Assembly: GCA_905221605.1 (NCBI GenBank)
Contig: CAJNDS010002102.1
Location: 193,501 to 257,500, forward strand
Direction: 5' to 3'
DNA from: Symbiodinium natans
Taxonomy: Eukaryota > Sar > Dinophyceae > Suessiales > Symbiodiniaceae
DNA length: 64,000 nucleotides
Below the pieces are notes generated by a model. That model did not search any database and was not told the DNA's origin. It saw nothing but the letters and a program-made list of their open reading frames with translations. Below, piece by piece: positions 62,001-64,000 of this stretch; the first letter of the stretch is position 1, and the number at the start of each line of letters is the position of its first letter. A program made the position numbers and the translations under genes.

Positions 62001-63876
62001 TCTTGGGGTCCTTTTCTATATGGGGAATCCTGCTCTTTGGGAATCTATATTGGGGGGTCCCTTATCTTTTTATCTGTTTTTCTGGGGCTCTTAAGCAAGT
62101 AGTAGATATTTGTGCAAAACCCCCAAATAGGCTCCGCGCTAAAGATACTGCGGGTTTGTGTATGTGTCTCTGTGCTTTGAGGCATAAGCTCCAAAGCCGA
62201 AATCCTAAACCCTAAGCCCTAAACCCTACACCCCTAAACCCTAAACCCGAAACTCCGAAACCCTATACCCCTAAACCCTAAACCCGAAACTCCCTACCCT
62301 AAATCGTAAACCCTAAACTTGTACTTGTTTGGGACTTCGGCTTGCCAAAACTGTGCAGGGAAGGTGCTGATCAATCTTCTCGGGATCTTCGGCAAAGTAG
62401 CTTCCAGCGCCGAAGACGCCACTGAGGCTGGCCAGCTTGTCGCTGAAGCCTTCGTGCAAAGGTGGGGGGGTTATGGGGTTTAGGGTTTAGGGTTTAGGGT
62501 CGAGGGTCTAGGGTTTAGGGTTTAGGGTTTGGGGTTTAGAGTTTAGGGTTTAGGGCTAGGGACCCCAAAAATAGACCCCAGACAGTAGGATTCCCTTGTA
62601 CTGAGAACCCAATAAGAAGGCACCCCGTTTTCGGAAGCCACCATATTGGTAGGGCAGATGGGCCAAACGGACTGCAACTTCCTTTCAAAACAGAAAGCTC
62701 TCACGCCCTGTGAAGCCTCAACCCTAAAAGCCCTATGAATCCTCGAAACCCTAAAGCCCTAAACCCCAAGTACCCCAAAACCCTACACTTCCCCAACCCC
62801 CCCCCCCCATCTGCAACACCGAAGCACCAAGAAACCCTCACCGATCACCTTTAGGGTTGAAGACTTTTAGAGCTTAGGGTCCTAACTCCTTCCCCTCCAA
62901 CCCAAATCAACCCTAAACCCCACACCCTACGCCCTAAACCCAAAACCCTAAACCCTGAACGCTGAAACCTGAACCCTAAGCCCTAAGCCCTGAACCCTGA
63001 ACCCTAAACCCTAAAAAGCCCTAAACTCGCTTCCGCTCGGGCGCGCCTTGATGGAGAATGTCCAGGACACTCTCCGGGCTTGTGCCGTGCAGCATGTAGC
63101 GCTCACCCACCTCTGAAAACCTCAAGCTAGGGCTCTGGTTTGGGATTTCAGGTTTAGGGTTTTTGGTTTTAGGGTTCAGGGTTTAGGGCTTAGGTTTGGG
63201 GTTTAGGTTTTAGGGTTGAGGGTTTAGGGTTCAGAGTTTCGGGCTTACTTGGAGGTTCATGGGTACTTATAACCCAAATTATAAGTCTACTTGTAGTCTA
63301 CTGGGAGGACTTAGGGGGGCTTCCAAGCACAGTTTTACTTGGGGTTTAGGGTTTAGGGTATTCAAGGGTTTGGAGTATAAGCCTTAGGGAGTTAACAGCT
63401 GTATCGTGAAGGCATAGCCCCCGTCGAGCAAGCTTGATATAAAGCTCCATGATTTGTATCAAGTATTTTGGCTGTGCTTGAAGGAAGGAGTGGGGGCGGG
63501 GTGGTGGTATTTCTATGGGTCATATAGGGATATACAGGGTTCTACAGTTATACAGCTTAATCAGGGCCCACAAAGCTTCAAAAAACATGTTTCCAGACAA
63601 CCTACAGTAGTAAAACCTCAACCCCAAAACCCTTAAACCCGAACAAAACCCTACACCCCAAAGCAGAGCCGAAACCCCTAAACACCTAGACCCCTAAAAC
63701 CCTAAACCCCTAAACACCTAAACACCTAAACCCTAAACCCTAAACCCTAAACCCTAAACCCTAAACCCTAAACCCTAAACCCTAAACCCTAAACCCTAAC
63801 CCTCAACCCTCAACCCTGAGCCTGCCGCCGAGAGGCAGAGACCCTGGCATGCTCTTGGCGGCATCGTCCAACTTGC
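59031..63876 (-). CDS. Poly(ADP-ribose) polymerase catalytic domain, multi-exon gene (5' part probably beyond window)
   Basis: PARP/ARTD enzymes transfer ADP-ribose from NAD+ to proteins. Seven exons read right to left: 63876-63815, 63110-63047, 62449-62368, 61635-61550, 60854-60792, about 59538-59420 and 59136-59037. Key motifs appear in family order: MLHGTS (catalytic His, codon 63089-63087), GVFGAGSYFAED (Tyr, codon 62399-62397), then DQY created exactly at the exon 3/4 junction, YCFVVRATCG, SYHTLVVE, and REIVLFED (Glu, codon 59096-59094) followed by VYPEYLIAYRR. The tankyrase-like GxFGAGxYFAE and YPEYLI blocks make the family secure, and His-Tyr-Glu suggests polymer-forming activity. Introns 2-4 are GC-AG and keep frame; introns 1 and 5 fit GT-AG. 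The exon 6/7 junction is unresolved. A stop (59033-59031) lies just after the last exon. Domains before the catalytic fold are not visible. Confidence 0.9.
59037..59136 (-). CDS. PARP C-terminal exon with catalytic glutamate
   Basis: Encodes LPTAVLRFREIVLFEDTRVY and PEYLIAYRR, the C-terminal strand of the PARP fold. Glu of FREIV aligns with the catalytic Glu of NEYIVY-type motifs. The acceptor is CCCAG|GACAAAG. The exon ends at CGG followed by GTTTAG, so it either splices or terminates at the TAG in the repeat. Confidence 0.9.
59327..59412 (+). mobile_element. Family E inverted-repeat element
   Basis: TAGGTACCTATATGGACC at one end and CTACTATGTAGGTACTTAGG at the other form an imperfect hairpin. 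Same family as 7629-7736. It sits at the donor side of the last PARP intron, an introner-like position. Confidence 0.65.
59420..59538 (-). CDS. PARP exon, YHTLVVE segment
   Basis: Encodes KHVFLKPDRRQLCHIPGAVP then SISYHTLVVELPLARRELL. The Y/H-H-S/T-L-V block is the PARP strand before the last helix region. An acceptor at CCAAG|GCAAGC keeps frame. The frame is also open back to 59560. The donor is uncertain: a GC donor after 59438, or GTACCC after 59420 where a small inverted-repeat element begins. Confidence 0.72.
59845..60030 (-). other. Possible coding fragment in PARP intron 5
   Basis: Open frame containing RKSVRHKADGNVCRWM next to a poly-G run (59990-60001). No splice sites stand out and the PARP frame joins without it, so it is probably intron. 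Confidence 0.2.
60418..60515 (+). mobile_element. Family D MITE-like element
   Basis: Shares GTAACCTAGGAATAA, GGGTACCATTTTTGG and the ACCCAACCCTGA...GGTCCGGGTC end with copies at 13.4, 17.0, 19.4 and 40.1 kb. Confidence 0.6.
60792..60854 (-). CDS. PARP exon, core beta strand
   Basis: Encodes GEDTFYCFVVRATCGAALVI and E. It fits the PARP strand that reads FCRVxLG in tankyrases. The acceptor CCTGAG|GCGAGG completes a Gly codon split by the previous GC donor. The donor is GAAG|GTTTCG. Confidence 0.85.
60880..60985 (+). repeat. GGGGTTT array
   Basis: Telomere-derived variant TTTGGGG repeated about ten times, at the acceptor side of a PARP intron. Confidence 0.95.
61341..61430 (+). mobile_element. 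Family C MITE-like element
   Basis: GGGCCTGAATAATTGGAA start, central GGGTTACTATAGAATT, and TTCCGACCCCTATA end match the copies at 57.07, 55.95, 19.5 and 16.19 kb. Lies in a PARP intron. Non-coding. Confidence 0.75.
61485..61543 (-). repeat. CCCTAAA array at intron donor side
   Basis: Eight perfect units, beginning within 10 bp of a PARP exon donor in minus-strand sense. Confidence 0.96.
61550..61635 (-). CDS. PARP exon, DQY and acidic linker
   Basis: Starts after CCTGCCAG and encodes (Q)YTQPDAGQAAPGLEELHAQL and FTEESPHP. It corresponds to the variable loop after YFAE...DQY in PARPs. The donor CCAG|GCGGGA is GC-type, phase 1. Confidence 0.85.
61636..62367 (-). other. PARP intron 3 (GC-AG)
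   Basis: The 732-bp intron has CCCTAAA-type repeat (plus strand) at 62200-62320 near its donor and a long TTTAGGG array at 61667-61865 near its acceptor. Splicing it out recreates the D-Q-Y codons of PARP. The interior 61870-62200 holds an ORF I consider non-coding. Confidence 0.8.
61667..61865 (+). repeat. TTTAGGG array
   Basis: Near-perfect array of about 25 units with a few TTTGGGG and TTTCGGG variants, 30 bp from a PARP exon acceptor. Confidence 0.97.
62368..62449 (-). CDS. PARP exon with GxFGxGxYFAE motif
   Basis: Encodes GFSDKLASLSGVFGAGSYFA followed by EDPEKID. This is the PARP signature with the second triad residue (Tyr of SYFAE). The acceptor is CGAAG|GCTTC. The donor GATCA|GCACC is GC-type and, joined to the next exon, makes the conserved D-Q-Y. 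Confidence 0.92.
62450..63046 (-). other. PARP intron 2 (GC-AG) with inverted telomeric ends
   Basis: The 597-bp intron begins with G-rich telomere-like repeat (plus-strand CCCTAAA at 62880-63020) and ends with C-rich repeat (plus-strand TTTAGGG at 62470-62555). The middle (62560-62880) is unique with a short poly-C run and no recognised gene. Confidence 0.8.
63047..63110 (-). CDS. PARP exon with catalytic histidine
   Basis: Encodes VGERYMLHGTSPESVLDILH and the start of the following Gln-Gly. The HGT motif holds the NAD-binding His of PARPs. The acceptor is TCAGAG|GTGGGT. The donor is CAAG|GCGCGC, a GC donor, leaving one base of a Gly codon that the next exon completes to give ILHQGFSD, as PARPs require. 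Confidence 0.88.
63247..63345 (+). mobile_element. Family A MITE, right end replaced by telomeric repeat
   Basis: The left terminal repeat ACTTGGAGGTTCATG and the following ACTTATAACC block match other family A copies. The expected right end (...ACCATGAACCTCCAAGT) is absent and the sequence passes directly into TTTAGGG repeats. Lies inside a PARP intron. Confidence 0.75.
63722..63802 (-). repeat. CCCTAAA array
   Basis: About eleven copies just downstream of the PARP exon donor at 63815 in minus-strand sense, so it is the G-rich 5' part of the intron. Confidence 0.95.
63815..63876 (-). CDS. PARP gene, exon 1 in window
   Basis: Open frame with KLDDAAKSMPGSLPLGGRLR, acceptor GCAAG|GCAAG and donor CAGG|GTTGAG. 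It ends in phase 0, matching the next exon. An ATG at 63886 in the same frame could be a start, but a PARP fold needs more sequence before its HGT motif, so upstream exons are likely. The assignment to the PARP gene rests on position and phase only. Confidence 0.5.
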
Positions 63877-63887
63877 CTTGCGACATC

Positions 63888-64000
63888 GGGTTTAGGGTTT
63901 AGGGTTTAGGGGTTTAGGGTTTAGGGGTTAGGGTTTAGGGTTTAGGGTTTAGGGTTTAGGGTTTAGGGGTTTAGGGGTTTAGGGGCTTTGGGGTTTAGGG
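63888..64000 (+). repeat. TTTAGGG array with TTTAGGGG variants, running off window
   Basis: Imperfect tandem array reaching the window end. On the minus strand it lies upstream of the first PARP exon as CCCTAAA. Confidence 0.95.

Noticed and set aside
1-64000. Interpretation as a true subtelomere or chromosome end
   Set aside because: Arrays alternate orientation throughout, lie in introns of a gene, and neither end of the window is a long single-orientation array.
1-64000. CRISPR array, because short repeats alternate with unique spacers
   Set aside because: Repeats vary in length and orientation, spacers are uneven and contain exons, and the genome is eukaryotic.
1-64000. Dinoflagellate spliced-leader sequence or tRNA genes
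   Set aside because: Looked for by eye on both strands; none seen.

Overview
The window looks like nuclear DNA of a dinoflagellate, probably a Symbiodiniaceae-like alga. Three things point there: plant-type telomeric repeats (TTTAGGG/CCCTAAA) throughout, very short exons joined by GT-AG and GC-AG introns whose acceptors are followed by G, and exons that lie almost entirely on one strand. There are no bacterial operons, no long ORFs, and I see no tRNA, rRNA or CRISPR array. Most longer ORFs are read-through of telomeric, poly-C or other simple repeats, or shadows of minus-strand exons.

Layout: some 70 arrays of TTTAGGG (written G below) or CCCTAAA (C) and their variants are interleaved with unique GC-rich pieces of 40-360 bp. 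Many unique pieces sit in the order C-array, exon, G-array, and read as open minus-strand exons with plausible splice sites. In the introns that can be checked, the G-rich strand therefore lies just after the donor and the C-rich strand just before the acceptor, so an intron transcript could fold back on itself. Intron interiors also carry small terminal-inverted-repeat (MITE/introner-like) elements of at least seven families.

Region by region, reading the minus strand from right to left: 59.0-63.9 kb holds the catalytic domain of a poly(ADP-ribose) polymerase split over seven exons, with the His-Tyr-Glu triad intact. About 44-58 kb holds some twenty unassigned exons and a copia-type protease/gag-pre-integrase relic (47.6-48.0 kb). 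At 43.69-44.05 kb lies a divergent histone H3-like fold. About 20-42 kb has many unassigned exons, the longest arrays, and variant arrays (TTTAGTAGGG, TTTAGGGGG, CCCTATAAA). About 13-20 kb has several hydrophobic exons, perhaps a multi-pass membrane protein, and a retroelement RNase H region interrupted by a 102-bp intron made only of telomeric repeat. At 12.5-12.8 kb lies an integrase relic, at 9.4-11.2 kb a tandemly duplicated hairpin-forming element, and below 9 kb further arrays and a few exons including a membrane segment.

Main idea: the telomere-like DNA here is largely intronic rather than chromosome-terminal. It sits at intron ends in inverted orientation, has entered MITEs and retroelement ORFs, and at four places is flanked by 20-25 bp direct repeats. 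Exon calls were made by eye from open frame, splice sites and protein-like composition. Only the PARP, H3 and retroelement assignments rest on recognised families. Stretches not listed are degenerate telomere-like repeat or short unique sequence in which I see nothing further.
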